Below are positions 32,681 through 43,087 of a stretch of DNA of 64,000 bases, piece by piece. How positions within the stretch are numbered: the first letter of the stretch is position 1; each line of letters begins with the position of its first letter. A program made the position numbers and the translations under genes. The stretch lies in the NCBI GenBank assembly GCA_019137255.1, contig WPDH01000180.1, positions 1 to 64,000 on the forward strand, written 5' to 3'. The notes under the pieces are model-generated. The model saw nothing but the letters and a program-made list of their open reading frames with translations. It was not told the origin of the DNA and did no database searches. The stretch comes from Corinectria fuckeliana (lineage: Eukaryota > Ascomycota > Sordariomycetes > Hypocreales > Nectriaceae).

Positions 32681-34027
32681 CTAGAGGTCACTCCAAGCCT
32701 CCTTGGACTCATCGTCGAATTCGTAGAAGCCGAGCTCATAGACGAGGCCAAGGGTCATGCGAGCGTGCTCAAGCATGTGGTCGAATGAGAGGTACTTGAT
32801 GTTGTCGTCGGTGGTGTGGATATGGGGGTCGGAGTTCTCAAAGGAAGACTCGATGACGAAGGCGGATGGGTAACCGGCCTTGGAGGCAGAGGCATGGTCG
32901 GAGCAGGCGTAGCCGCACTTGGTCTCGACCCACGGGATGTTGCAGTACTGGGCGCGTTAGTTCCACATTGGAAGACGTGAAGTTAGAGATAACTAACCTC
33001 CTCGACGACCGTCTTGATGAAGTCAGTCAGGCCAGGGTCGACAAAATCGGTGATGACGCCGACGCTCTCGGGCTCACCGGCATCCAGGGTCCTTTGGACG
33101 AAGCCAGTCATGTCCTGCTGAAGCATCGCCTTGACGTCCCGGTCCGAGGCTTCGTAGGACTGGAAGATGGCCTGCGATCCGAGCAAGCCGCCTTCCTCAG
33201 CACTAGATTACTCAAGGGTTAGTTTTCCATCATTTCTTAACGATGCTTCCAGACAGTATTACCTATACCAGTGGAACTCGATGGTGTTGGAAGCTTTGCC
33301 TTCAACGACATCCTTGGAGTTGAGGAGGGCACGGAACACCTCCATAGTAGTCACGGAACCACTTCCATCATCGTCAGCGCCAGGGGCGGCGAGAATGGAG
33401 GGCAGGAAGAGGTTGATGGAGTCCTGGTGGGCGCCAATGACGATGGTCTTATTCGTCTGGCCAGGGATGGTGGCAATGACGGAGTGCTGTTGCCAGGTAT
33501 GAGGGAAGCTCTCGGCAAAGACGGTGCTATCGGCTTTGGCCTCCTTGATGATGGCGTTGACCTTCTCCAGGACCCAGTCGGACGACTGCAGGCCGTACTC
33601 GGACTTGTAGTATCGGGTGTGGAAGCTTGTCAGCTTCTCGAGGTTGGTCTTCATGTTCGCCTTGTCGAGGTTCTTGGCGAGGGGAGCGACCTCGTCCTGC
33701 TTGGTGCACTTCTTGGGGAAGGTGACGGTGGCTCGGGTCTTGGCGGTAGCGCCGAGAGCCTGAGTGTCGGTGATGTCCATGAAGCGCTGGCCATTCTACA
33801 TCGCGGAGACTGTTAGCAGGCTGACGGCGAGCAAAGGCAGGAAGGCATACGCGACGCAGCTCCCACTTCTCATCCTCGGTGACCCATTGCGTCTTGCCGG
33901 GGGCGGTCTCGATAAGGTACGTCTGCTCGGGGTGGAGGATGACGTTGTTGGCCTCGGCAGTCTCGACAAAGCGGGCCGAGATGGCGGGGACGCAGGCTGC
34001 CAGGAGAGAAGCTTGCGAGAACTTCAT
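32681..34027 (-). CDS. Secreted leucine aminopeptidase, M28 family
   Basis: Extracellular di-zinc aminopeptidase (Lap1-like) that removes N-terminal residues from peptides. 393 aa. Exons are 34027-33851, 33795-33263, 33202-32998 and 32947-32681. The signal peptide is MKFSQASLLAACVPAISA, followed by an inhibitory propeptide region. Zinc and catalytic signatures are IGAHQDSINLF, APGADDDGSGS, SAEEGGLLGSQ (the Glu pair, rebuilt across intron 2) and DFVDPG. The C-terminal exon carries SDHASASKAGYP and SDPHIHTTDD with the last His ligand. Length is normal for the family. Not linked to the metabolite cluster. Confidence 0.93.
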
Positions 34028-35146
34028 TGTGAGTTGGAGCGTCGAGGTGATGGTCTTTAGGTTAAGGGAGGTAGCTGAAGTCGGAATACAGGCGAGTGTG
34101 ATGAGGAAACAGGCAGACGAGAATGTTGTTGATAGTGTTGTTGTAGGTTGCAGCTGATCGGAGGGAGCTTAGGCTGGCTGACGCAAGGTACCAGACCTAG
34201 AGCTAGCTCACCTACCGCTTTAGGCTCAGTGGGCTGAGCAGTCAAGCAGTCTTGTGACTGGTGACGCACCGAAGTAGCCCCTGACCCACAAAAGGATAGC
34301 GGCGCGCCTAAGTAGGATATGCTGCCGGGGGGGGGGGGGGGGGGGGGGGTGNNGGGGGGGGGGGCATGGATGGATATCTCGGTGCTAAAAGAGTAAACGA
34401 CGGGCATAGAACAGCTTTTTATCAACGTGGTTGTCTACTGACGTTCCTTAGCATTAACAGGTAGTTAACTATTTGAGAGTCTCTTGGAAATAGTTTAGTA
34501 AGTAGCTCGGGTGAGACCAAATGCTACGTATCCCCTTAATCAACCACGCAAGTCCTTACATAGTAGGTAGTAGCTGTCCACGATATCATCCCCAAGAGCC
34601 AGGTTTAGAAGATGAACCATGACAAAGGCGTCGTTTCCTCTTGCGCCTTAGTCTGCATCGGATCAAACAATTCTTCGCAAGGTGCACCTATCTTGCCCCA
34701 CTATTTTAAACATACAAACAGTCTGAAATCGACACAACTGAACCCGTTCAAACAAACCCTTTGATTGTAAACGACCCTCCTTCATGCAGGGGATTGTTCG
34801 CGCCACAAAGGTGCTCTAATTCACTCTTGCCGTATCTACAACCCAAGCCGCACAATGTTCAACCTTTGTTTGTTATTTCGCTTGTTCAGCACCAGTCTTT
34901 GTCAAACGCAAGAGCTGTTCAGCAATTGTTTGGTGACTGTCGAAGGTCTTTCAGGGTGACTCTACGATCTTGGGACATGGTATATATTTCTTCACTCGTA
35001 CCACTGACCCAAACAGTCCTCTCCAAGCTTAAACATATATCTCTCGGAATACATCAGCCAGAAACTCATAGCGACTTGTCGTAACTCAGTCCTCTTCCTC
35101 TTTCTCTACCCTTTCGAACCGGTCCAGTTCACCACATCTCTTCGAC
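34028..35146. other. Divergent intergenic region with poly-G run and assembly gap
   Basis: 1.1 kb between divergent start codons of the aminopeptidase and the tandem-repeat gene. It contains a G homopolymer tract at about 34327-34365 interrupted by TGNN (34351-34354), which is probably an assembly or base-calling artefact. The right half is pyrimidine-rich leader sequence. No gene recognised. Confidence 0.55.
34353..34354. other. Two-base assembly gap in a poly-G run
   Basis: The NN is flanked on both sides by G homopolymer. The true length of the tract is unknown. Confidence 0.8.
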
Positions 35147-37226
35147 ATGCCTCCGTCAAAAACTTCCAAGGCTACTAAGCGTAACAGACTTCCACCAACT
35201 CAACCCATCAGACAAACCCGGACCCGATCAAAACTCCAGGATGCTCCCCCTCTAATGAAAGGTCTTAACGACCAGGGCGAACCCATCGGCCCCCTTAGCA
35301 GCGATCCTGAGAACATCACTTACGACGAGGTACTCAAGAAAGTCGGCGAATACAAGGAGCCCAAAGTGCCGGTCAGGAAAAGCCCCAAGCCCAAAGTTGT
35401 ACCCGATCGGGGCGTCTTCGATGACCCAAGTCTTGGGGGAAGGGCCGGTTACGGGGGCTGGGCCGACTGGAGTGATATCACCGAAGAAGCGTCCCACGAC
35501 AGCTCAAATCCCGCCAGTACCAAAAAGGCTTCCCGTCATAAAGACGGCCCAGGCGACATCTCAATCGAGAAGCGGTCTTCTCCCCATTGCCCCAGTCCTA
35601 TCAAGAACATTCCTAGCAATTCCAGCACCGGCTTGGAAGCTACCACAAGCGGCAAGGAGTCTGCTCTTCATCCCCCCCACTCCGTGCTTTCTGTGGCTTC
35701 AAGTTCCAGTAGTACCTGGAGTGATATCACAAACGGGAAGGAAGATTCACACCCTTGCTCCCCAATTGTGAGCAGCATCAGGGACGCGGTTTCCAGTGAC
35801 ATCACAGGCACGAAACCAGCTCTAGACCAGCCCAAACCCGTCTCTTCAGTCGGCCAAGTGAAGAAAAAGAGCGCGGTTTCTCCCTCTCAGGTAACAGAGA
35901 GGAATGTCTCCAGTGGCTCAAGTGACATCACAGGCACGAAACCGTCTCCTCTTCAGTCTAAACCCAAGTCACCAGTCGGCCAAGACAAGAAAAAGAGCGC
36001 AGTTACTCCCTCCCAGGTAACAGAGAGGAATGTTTCCATCAGTGGCTCAAGTGACATCACAGACACAAGACAGGCCCCAGACCAGCTCAACCCCGTCTCT
36101 CCAGTCGGCCAAGTCAAGAAAAACAGCGCAGTTTCTTTCTCTCAAGTAACAGAGAAGACCGTCTCGATCAGTGGCTCAGATGGGATAGACGCGAACCCAG
36201 CTCTAGACCAGCCCAACCCTGTCTCTTCAGTCGGCCAAGTGAAGGAAAAGAGCGCGGTTTCTTTCTCTCGGGTAACAGAGAAGAACGTCTCCGTTAGTGG
36301 CTCGAGTGACATCACAAACACGAGACAGGCCCCAGAACAGCCTAACCCCGTCTCTTCAGTCGGCCAAGTGAAGGAAAAGAGCGCGGTTTCTCCCTCTCAA
36401 GCAACAGAGAAGAACGTCTCCGTTAGTGGCTCGAGTGACATCACGGACACGAGACCGGCAGACCAGCCTAACCCTGTGTCTCCAGTCGACCAAGTCAAGA
36501 AAGAGAAAGCGGTTTCTCCCTCCCCAGGATCAGTCAGGAATGCATCCAACAGTCCCGTCAGCTCGTGCTCCGGCAATCAGCTGCGTAAGAGGAGGCGGTC
36601 TGAGGATGATGAGGACTCTGCCCGAGGAGACATCAAGCGCCGTTCCTCGGCCTCTCGAGCCATGACCCCCGAAGATGACGGAGCGAAGCCGGAGCAGCCC
36701 ACAACGACCCAAGTTTCTGGTCTTTCTATGGTCAGCGCAGGCAAGGGTCTTCCACCACCGTAAGTCCTAGCCGTCGACCGAATCCGTGACAAGCTCACAC
36801 ATGATAGTGAGATCCCGGGCCTATACGGATCTGCCTTGAGGCCACGCCTGGACTATGATTGGTACGAGCAGTACCACACCCTCGGTCTGGACTGCGCCAG
36901 GGTTCACGGTTGTCGTGTTGGACCTAATTGTCACGAATGCCACGCCAAGTGGCACAGAGATTGGGCCCAGTATTTCCACGAGCAGGAGGAGATTGCTCTT
37001 GCCCTGGAAGACCCTGACCTTTCTGTGGAGGAGACGGGCCAAGATATGGGTGATAATGAAGGCGGAACATCGTCGAGTTACTGGTACTGGCGAAGGTTGG
37101 AAGCCTCTTTATGTCCCCCGAAAGGCGGGATGGTTAGGAACCATCCTGCTCGGATGGCCAGGCAAAGACTTCTTGAGAAAAGATGTGCATAGATTCGTGA
37201 TGGAACTGGCGTTGGACTGCTTCTGA
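35147..37226 (+). CDS. Tandem-repeat protein with conserved C-terminal domain, function unknown
   Basis: 661 aa. Exons are 35147-36759, 36808-37049 and 37096-37226. The N-terminus is basic (SKTSKATKRNR). Residues about 215-465 are six in-frame repeats of 42-43 residues with core SDITGT.PALDQP.PVS, then VGQVK.KSAVSPSQVTE. Two earlier WSDIT copies (near 35470 and 35720) look like diverged ancestors. The repeat region is Ser/Pro-rich and likely disordered. A KRRRSEDDED-type basic/acidic stretch may be a nuclear signal. The C-terminal exons encode DYDWYEQYHTLGLDC, a Cys/His-rich HGCRVGPNCHECHAKWHRDW segment and GWKPLYVPRKAGWLG, which look conserved but unassigned. The second intron is inferred because it opens this ending in place of an unlikely frame. 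A small zinc-binding nuclear protein is possible. Confidence 0.7.
35795..36545 (+). repeat. Coding minisatellite, six 126-129 bp units
   Basis: Unit starts marked by AGTGACATCACA or variants lie at about 35795, 35921, 36050, 36178, 36305 and 36434. Unit lengths are multiples of three, and neighbouring units are highly similar in nucleotide sequence. That suggests recent duplication or gene conversion within the exon. Confidence 0.85.
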
Positions 37227-37361
37227 TTATTAGAGAACAAGATGCTTGCAATATTGCAAAAGGAACTTGACTTACCCTCAAAATCATCCCATCTCCTTCA
37301 GTGACATCATTGTTGATCCTTGTCGTAGTCTATGTCCGGGCCAATTCGCAAGTACCACATC

Positions 37362-38191
37362 TCAAAGACCCATCTCGTCGTCGCTCTCGCCGTCGTCTGC
37401 ACCATCCTCTCCGGCGGCTTCCTTCTCGCGGCGCGTGACTTCAGTGCTCGCTCCAATCCTCCTAAGACCCTCGATAACGCCGATAACGAAACCTCTGCTC
37501 TCAGCGAGCTCCATGGCACCAACGCCACGCAACGTCATGACACTGTCCACGCCGTTCTGCAGCTCAGCTGTACTTAACCGCATCTTGGCCGCCCTCACCT
37601 CCTGCAGATCACGAAGCAGAGACCTGACCTCGGAGGAGGCGGGGATGTCGTCTCCCGCATGGGCAAGCAGCATTTCTGCGACTTCGAACCAGTGGTACGG
37701 GAGGGAGCCTGACGGCGCGTTTGCGGTGCAAGAGGGCAAGAACGGCGGCGACAACACAACGTCTCCGTCCGAAAACGAGTTCAGCCTTCGCGCGTTTCCT
37801 AGGCCATCGGCTCGAGCTGGCGGCGGCGGCGGCGGAGCCCAGTGGTTAGGGTCGACCGTGGTCTCGTGGTGTATAACGTCGCGGAGGGAGGCGGGGTGTA
37901 GCCACGGCGGCGGTACAATGTTGGCTCTGCGCTGCTTCTTGAGGAGCATGGCAAGCCATAGAGGCAACTCGCTTCGGTAGGGCGGGCGCAGGGTTGGGGT
38001 CAAGCCCTGTCCAGCGTGTTAGAAGGCATGTCGTGGAAGCTGGGAGGACGCGCTGGGACGCGCTGGGACGCGCTCACCGAAAGGAGATCAATGCTCTCGA
38101 GCCGTTGGCGGGGCACGACAGTGACAAGTTCCATTTCGCACAGAAAGGCGACCTCGGAGGGGGTCATCCCCGTAGGAAGCGGCAATGCCAT
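37362..38191 (-). CDS. PSF2: DNA replication complex GINS protein PSF2
   Basis: Subunit of the GINS tetramer, part of the CMG replicative helicase in the nucleus. 252 aa. Exon 1 is 38191-38078 and exon 2 is 38006-37362, joined as IDLLS/GLTPTLRPPY. The Psf2 pattern is clear: GMTPSEVAFLCEMELVTVVP, then LPLWLAMLLKKQRRANIVPPPWL, SLPYHWFEVAEMLLAHAGDDIP and LRDLQEVRAAKM. A Pro-rich insertion (PPPPPPARADG) and an acidic tail ending DDEMGL are fungal-type additions. Its 3' end is only 135 bp from that of the convergent repeat-protein gene. The intron includes a 10-bp tandem repeat (GACGCGCTGG). Confidence 0.92.
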
Positions 38192-38979
38192 TGTGGTAGA
38201 CCGAGCACTTGGTGCTTAACGTTGATGTTCAAGGTTAACGAGGGGGGTTTTTACGGCATTGAGACAGTAGGCGCGTGCCCGGACCATGGACCTCTCCGTT
38301 GCTGAACCCCGCCAAAGACGCTTGTGAAGTTTACTTAGACGGGAAAGACGACAGCACCACAGACAGCATCTGGTACATTATTTAGGTACCTTTTTTTCTT
38401 ATTGCGCAAGGTACTAAAAGCAACTGGGCGCGACCTTTTTCTCCGAGCCTGGAGATATTCGATCAACCTTTACTCTAATTTAGTCTAATGGACTACTTCT
38501 TTAACGGACTATCTAATAAATCTAAGATCGACCAAGCGAATCAAAGCTTTGTGAATGCATATTTATTAAGGAGTACGTAGCCAAATTCACGATAGGAGAC
38601 CAGGTTTATTCACACGCCGTTCCGTGTCAAACTACTACGACAGAAGGGATTTTCGGAATAGCATCGATAGGAAGCCCACTATAGCTTCATCAGAAATAAT
38701 AACAAAAAATGTAATAAATGGCTATTCTCGACGTAAATAGCTTCACGGATAAACTCGTTCATGGGTTTAGGGTAGCTCCGGCGGGCAAAGTGGGGCATCC
38801 GTCATCTGAAAGGCGGGAAAGGCGCCGGACATTGACAACCGGTTTCCATCGAAGGCTTTGGATTTCGGTAACTAAAAGAGTTATAGAGTAAATAACCATA
38901 TGGATAGATACAGTGTCAGGCTCAATTCTAAAACTTCACTACCGCTACTTGCCTTATCCTAAAACCCTCAGTACCTAGT
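38192..38979. other. Divergent intergenic region, PSF2 / LYC1-like
   Basis: 788 bp. The central 38390-38760 is AT-rich with no reading frame and could be old repeat sequence or ordinary promoter DNA. No gene or clear element recognised. Confidence 0.45.
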
Positions 38980-40122
38980 ATGGCTTCTTACGAGAACCTC
39001 CCTCCAGTCTCCTCGCCCTCCATCATCCTCACAAACCCTACCGAGTCCGAACGACGTGTCATCTGGCAAGCCACCCACCCACAATGGGGTGCCGCCCTCA
39101 CCGTCGACGACTACGTCAGTCGCGAGGCGTACCTTCTCGACTCTCCCCTCTCTCGCAATGGCGGCCTGACGACGTGGATACTTACAGACGGGAGCTTGGC
39201 CCCGGACAACCGCCCCATCCTCTCGAGCTTTGAGAACTACAAGAAACGGGCTCTCGTCGCCGACAAGGATGGCGTCGTGAAGGAGGTCACCGCCCATGGA
39301 GTCGCGAGTGTTTTCACCTTTACCCAGTGTCGAGGAAACGGCTACGCGCGCAGGATGATGGCGCTCTTCGCGCAGGAATTACGCGCTGCACAACAAAACA
39401 AAGACGGGGACGCAACCTTCTCTGTCCTCTGGTCAGATATCGGCAAGGACTTCTACAACTCTATCGGATGGAAGCCGTTCCAGAGTACATATCTTGAACT
39501 TCCAACTACAAAGACCTCGACTACTCCAGACGGCGACATCAAACTCGTCAGCTTTGAGGATCTCCCCTCCCTGGCCGCCCAAGACGAGCAACTTCTGCGC
39601 AACAAGGTCTCCGGCCTAGCCTCCAAAAAGCGCGCTGCCGTACTCCCCGATATCGACACCTTGCGATGGCACCTCGTTCGCGAAGACTTCATGTGCAAGT
39701 ACGTCTTGTCGCGCACACCGTCTATCCGCGGCGCCGTTTACACGCCGCCTGGCGCCCCCAACTCCCGGGTTTGGGCTATTTGGACCCGTGCCTTCTATGG
39801 CGGCGTCGCTAAGCCGGAGAAGAACACCCTATATTTCCTTCGTCTCGTCATCGAGGATGAGAGTATGCCGGATGAGGAGCTGGCAAAGGCCCTCAAGGCC
39901 ATTATTAGCATAGCACAGAAGGAGGCCTCGGAGTGGATGTGCACCAGAGCCGAAATTTGGAACCCCGGCGAGCGTGTGAAGAAAGCGGTGGAGGGCATTG
40001 AGCTACTAGGGGCTAAGTTCAAGGTCAGGGAGAGCGACAATCTCGCCAGCTTGCAGTGGTTTGGCGATGGCTCTGTTGACGAGGTCGAGTGGGTCGCTAG
40101 TGAGAAGTATGCATGGTGCTAG
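38980..40122 (+). CDS. LYC1-like GNAT N-acetyltransferase
   Basis: 380-aa single-exon protein resembling yeast Lyc1, an acetyltransferase first linked to lysine N6-acetylation for lysine catabolism. The acetyl-CoA-binding A motif is in VFTFTQCRGNGYARRMMALF (about 108-127), matching the R/Q-x-x-G-x-G/A pattern. VLWSDIGKDFYNSIGWKPF is the B-motif region that follows. The C-terminal half (TLRWHLVREDFMCKY, VWAIWTRAFYGG, LGAKFKVRESDNLASLQWFG) is typical of fungal homologues. Likely cytosolic; no signal or membrane segment. Substrate not proven by sequence. Confidence 0.82.
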   Translation: MASYENLPPVSSPSIILTNPTESERRVIWQATHPQWGAALTVDDYVSREAYLLDSPLSRNGGLTTWILTDGSLAPDNRPILSSFENYKKRALVADKDGVVKEVTAHGVASVFTFTQCRGNGYARRMMALFAQELRAAQQNKDGDATFSVLWSDIGKDFYNSIGWKPFQSTYLELPTTKTSTTPDGDIKLVSFEDLPSLAAQDEQLLRNKVSGLASKKRAAVLPDIDTLRWHLVREDFMCKYVLSRTPSIRGAVYTPPGAPNSRVWAIWTRAFYGGVAKPEKNTLYFLRLVIEDESMPDEELAKALKAIISIAQKEASEWMCTRAEIWNPGERVKKAVEGIELLGAKFKVRESDNLASLQWFGDGSVDEVEWVASEKYAWC

Positions 40123-40371
40123 AGACTTAGGCCTACGATTTTAGACTCACATACAATCTGAGAGTATTAAGTAGATATAGACAATGGAGTGCTTTGTTTC
40201 TCATCTCTCTTCAATCCAGTGTCCGTTTTAGCTTCTTGCCCTAGATATCACCCACCGACCTCATTCCCTTTTCATGGTCACATCGGGCCGTAATCAATCA
40301 CACACGAGTATCGTAAATATGCCAGGTCAACTCCTCTCGCTCCTTCGCCGGAAATCACCCCTTCGCACTCT

Positions 40372-42094
40372 TTAGTAGCTTCGTCCAAACATGGTCCACT
40401 TGTCCGCGTTGCGCTCGCATTCAGGGCTGAGGCACTTGGTCTCGCCGGAGACAATACCCTCGGGCTGCTCGAAGGGAACGCAAAGACTCTTCATGCCCAT
40501 GGTGGCAGCCTTCTGACTTTCGGGAACATCGGGCTGATCGTCGGTGCGGGTGGTCAGTTCTTTGATGCGGTCTTCACACTTGGGGTCTCCGCAGAAAGGA
40601 ATGAGCACAACATTCTTGTTGTCAAGAGCGGGGAGGACTTCATCCCAGTTGGTAATCTGGATGCGGTGCTCGCGGAACGAGGTCTCTGCCTTGGTGTACA
40701 TGTCTTTCTGGATCGTCTCGAGAAGTTCGGGTATCTTGGTCGTAATATCTGGCAAGGAAATTGTCCCCTTTTCACCAGTATCACGCCGGGCAAAGCTGAC
40801 AATGTCCTTGGCCGCGTCCTTGGGGCCGAACTCAAGTCGCAGCGGCACACCCCGGAGCTCCCAGTCATTGAACTTCCAGGCCGGAGTGTAGCCCTCTCTC
40901 CAGTCCGACTCAGCACGGATGCCGGACTTCTTGAGCGTGGATCGGATTTCAGCTACCTGGTCTTCGTGCTTCTTGCGGTCCTCGGGGGTGGTGTTCTTGT
41001 TGATACCGACAGGGATGATCACAGCCTGGATCTTGGCGACACGGGGAGGCAGTACGAGACCTTTGTCATCACCGTGAATCATGACCATCACACCGATGAC
41101 ACGGGTCGAGAGGCCCCAAGAGTTCTGCCAGACGTGGATGTGAGAGCCCTTATTGGCGGGGTCTTCGACAGTGATATCGAACATCTTGCTGAAGTTCTGA
41201 CCGAGGGCATGGGAGGTAGCACCCTGGATACCACGACCATTGGATGGGATGTAGCCTTCAACAGTGGTGGTGTAGTATCCACCAGCGAACTTTTCGTTCT
41301 CCGTCTTTCGGCCACGAACCACGGGAACGGCAAGCAGCTGTTCGTAGACACCAGCATAGAGCTCGAGAATCTCCAGTACTTCCTTGCCAGCAAGCTCCTC
41401 AGTCAGGTGAGCTGTGTGGCCCTCCTGCCAGAGGAATTCTCGGGTGCGGAGGAAAGGAGTAGTCTGTTTGGCCTCCCAGCGCACGACGGAGTTCCACTGG
41501 TTGAGACGGAAGGGAAGATCTCGGTGGCTGCGGATCCACTTGCTGTAGTAGGGGTACATGACGGCTTCGGAGGTAGGACGAACCGCAACAGGAACCTCGA
41601 GGTCCTTGTCGCCACTAGAGACGTGTTAGAGAGAGTGGGTTCAGGGTTGCGATACGGTATACTCACGCCTTGGTCACCCAAGCAAGCTCGGGGGCAAAGC
41701 CTTCGACGTGGTCCTTCTCCTTCTCCAGAGATTTGGCAGACAAGAACATGGGGAAGTTGGCTTCCTCAACACCCATATCCTCAATGTTGGCCTGGAACCA
41801 TTTGCGGATCTCGTTCCAGATATGCATGGAGATGGGGCGGAGAATGAAGAAACCAGAAATTTCCGTGTAGTACTCGACCATTTCGGCCTTGAGCACAACC
41901 TCCTGGTACCATTGTGGGAAGTTTTCGGCCTTGGAGACGGTGATACCAATGATATCGTCGGTCTTCTTGCCCCCAACGACGGGGAGGCTGGCTTGCTTGG
42001 CGGACTTAGCAGCCTTCTCGGCGGCATATTTGGCCTGCTTCTCGGCCTTCTTCAAGGCGCTCTTGGACGGCTCGGCGGGGGCGCCCTCGGACAT
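40372..42094 (-). CDS. Prolyl-tRNA synthetase, cytosolic eukaryote/archaeal type
   Basis: Class II synthetase charging tRNA-Pro, 556 aa. Exon 1 is 42094-41667 and exon 2 is 41614-40372, joined as AWVTKAGDKDLEVPVAVRP. The Lys/Ala-rich N-terminal extension is followed by FPQWYQEVVLKAEMVEYY. Motif 2 is RTREFLWQEGHTAH, with RPTSEAVMYPYYSKWI just before it. LEFGPKDAAKD lies in the anticodon-binding domain. The C-terminal zinc domain is seen in FCGDPKCEDRI and KCLSPECERNADKW, and the protein ends in Tyr, as eukaryotic/archaeal-type enzymes do. It lacks the N-terminal editing-like domain of budding yeast ProRS. Confidence 0.95.
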
Positions 42095-43087
42095 TGTGGT
42101 GTATTCTCGTGGGGGCTTTCTGGCGAAAAACAGTGGTTGTAAAGAAAGCTAGAGCTTGAAGAAGTGTCGGGGTCGTAGACGGCAGATATGGCGACAAAGG
42201 GAAAGGGAAGGAAGGGAGATAACTATCTGGTGGAGGGGAGGGGAAGAGGTTGTGTGAGTCGACGCGAAAGTCGGCAAGTGACTGTGCTGCATGCCCCGCA
42301 GTCCGGAGGGAGTTTGGGAAGGAGGGGCACGCCGTACCTGCCATTGTAGGCGCAATGGAGGGGCAAACAGGGGAAGGAGCCCTGCTAATTACACTGCTCC
42401 CCTGGTTGCAGTGGCCCGTGCCTACCTTTCCACCTAGTACAGTGGGCGTGCAAAAGTTCCGACAATGTGCCCATTTTACACCAAAAGGGTCAGCTTTTAA
42501 ATAGTAATAAAATAATCTATATAAATAATAATATATTTCTTAGAGTACTAATACTTAAGTTAGATCTAAATCTATTAAATAGCTTATTTAGAATTTAAAG
42601 TATATTTATATAGATTTAATTATTAGTTTTTAAAATACTATTTTTCTAGTTACTTATTTTATTTTTACTACTAAAAATAAAAATAAAGTAAAATAAAGTA
42701 AATAGAGTATTTAATTAAAAGAAAAATATAGTAATAATATTTAGCTAAATTAGTATATAACTCAGTTTTTAAGGTATTTTATATTAGGTGTTATATCTTT
42801 AATAAGTCAAATTAAAATATAGTAATAAAATAAGTACTACAAGTGGGCCTTTTTAAGTTGTCGGAACTCTTGCACACAACTGTACCTACTGGCTTAACCC
42901 CCAGAAGGATCCGGCGCCGGAACAACACCCTCCGACAAAAAAGTCGAGGGGCACCACAGCAGAGGAGCTGCACAGCTTCTACTCCGTAGAGTCAGGCAGA
43001 ATTTCCTGACGCTTCGATATCCCACTTCCGCAATCTCCACGTTGACGAAGCCGCCATTCCCTGTCAACGACCCGAATAGCTGCAACC
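42095..43087. other. Divergent intergenic region, ProRS / CCT1, interrupted by a mobile element
   Basis: The region is about 1 kb. The 443-bp element accounts for nearly half; without it the spacer would be about 550 bp. The remaining parts hold the two promoters. No gene inside. Confidence 0.6.
42440..42882. mobile_element. Non-autonomous Tc1/mariner (Fot1/pogo-type) MITE, AT-rich
   Basis: Both ends carry the same inverted sequence. The left end reads CAGT then GGGC then GTGCAAAAGTTCCGACAA. The right end, read on the minus strand, is CAGT then TGT then GTGCAAGAGTTCCGACAA. The element is flanked by TA on each side (42438-42439 and 42883-42884), the target duplication of Tc1/mariner elements. 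The interior is extremely AT-rich with no reading frame, consistent with heavy repeat-induced C-to-T mutation of a deleted copy or MITE. It cannot move alone. Confidence 0.82.

Noticed and set aside
40666..41847. Long open frame (393 codons) antisense to prolyl-tRNA synthetase
   Set aside because: Mirror of a codon-biased conserved gene; no family motifs of its own.
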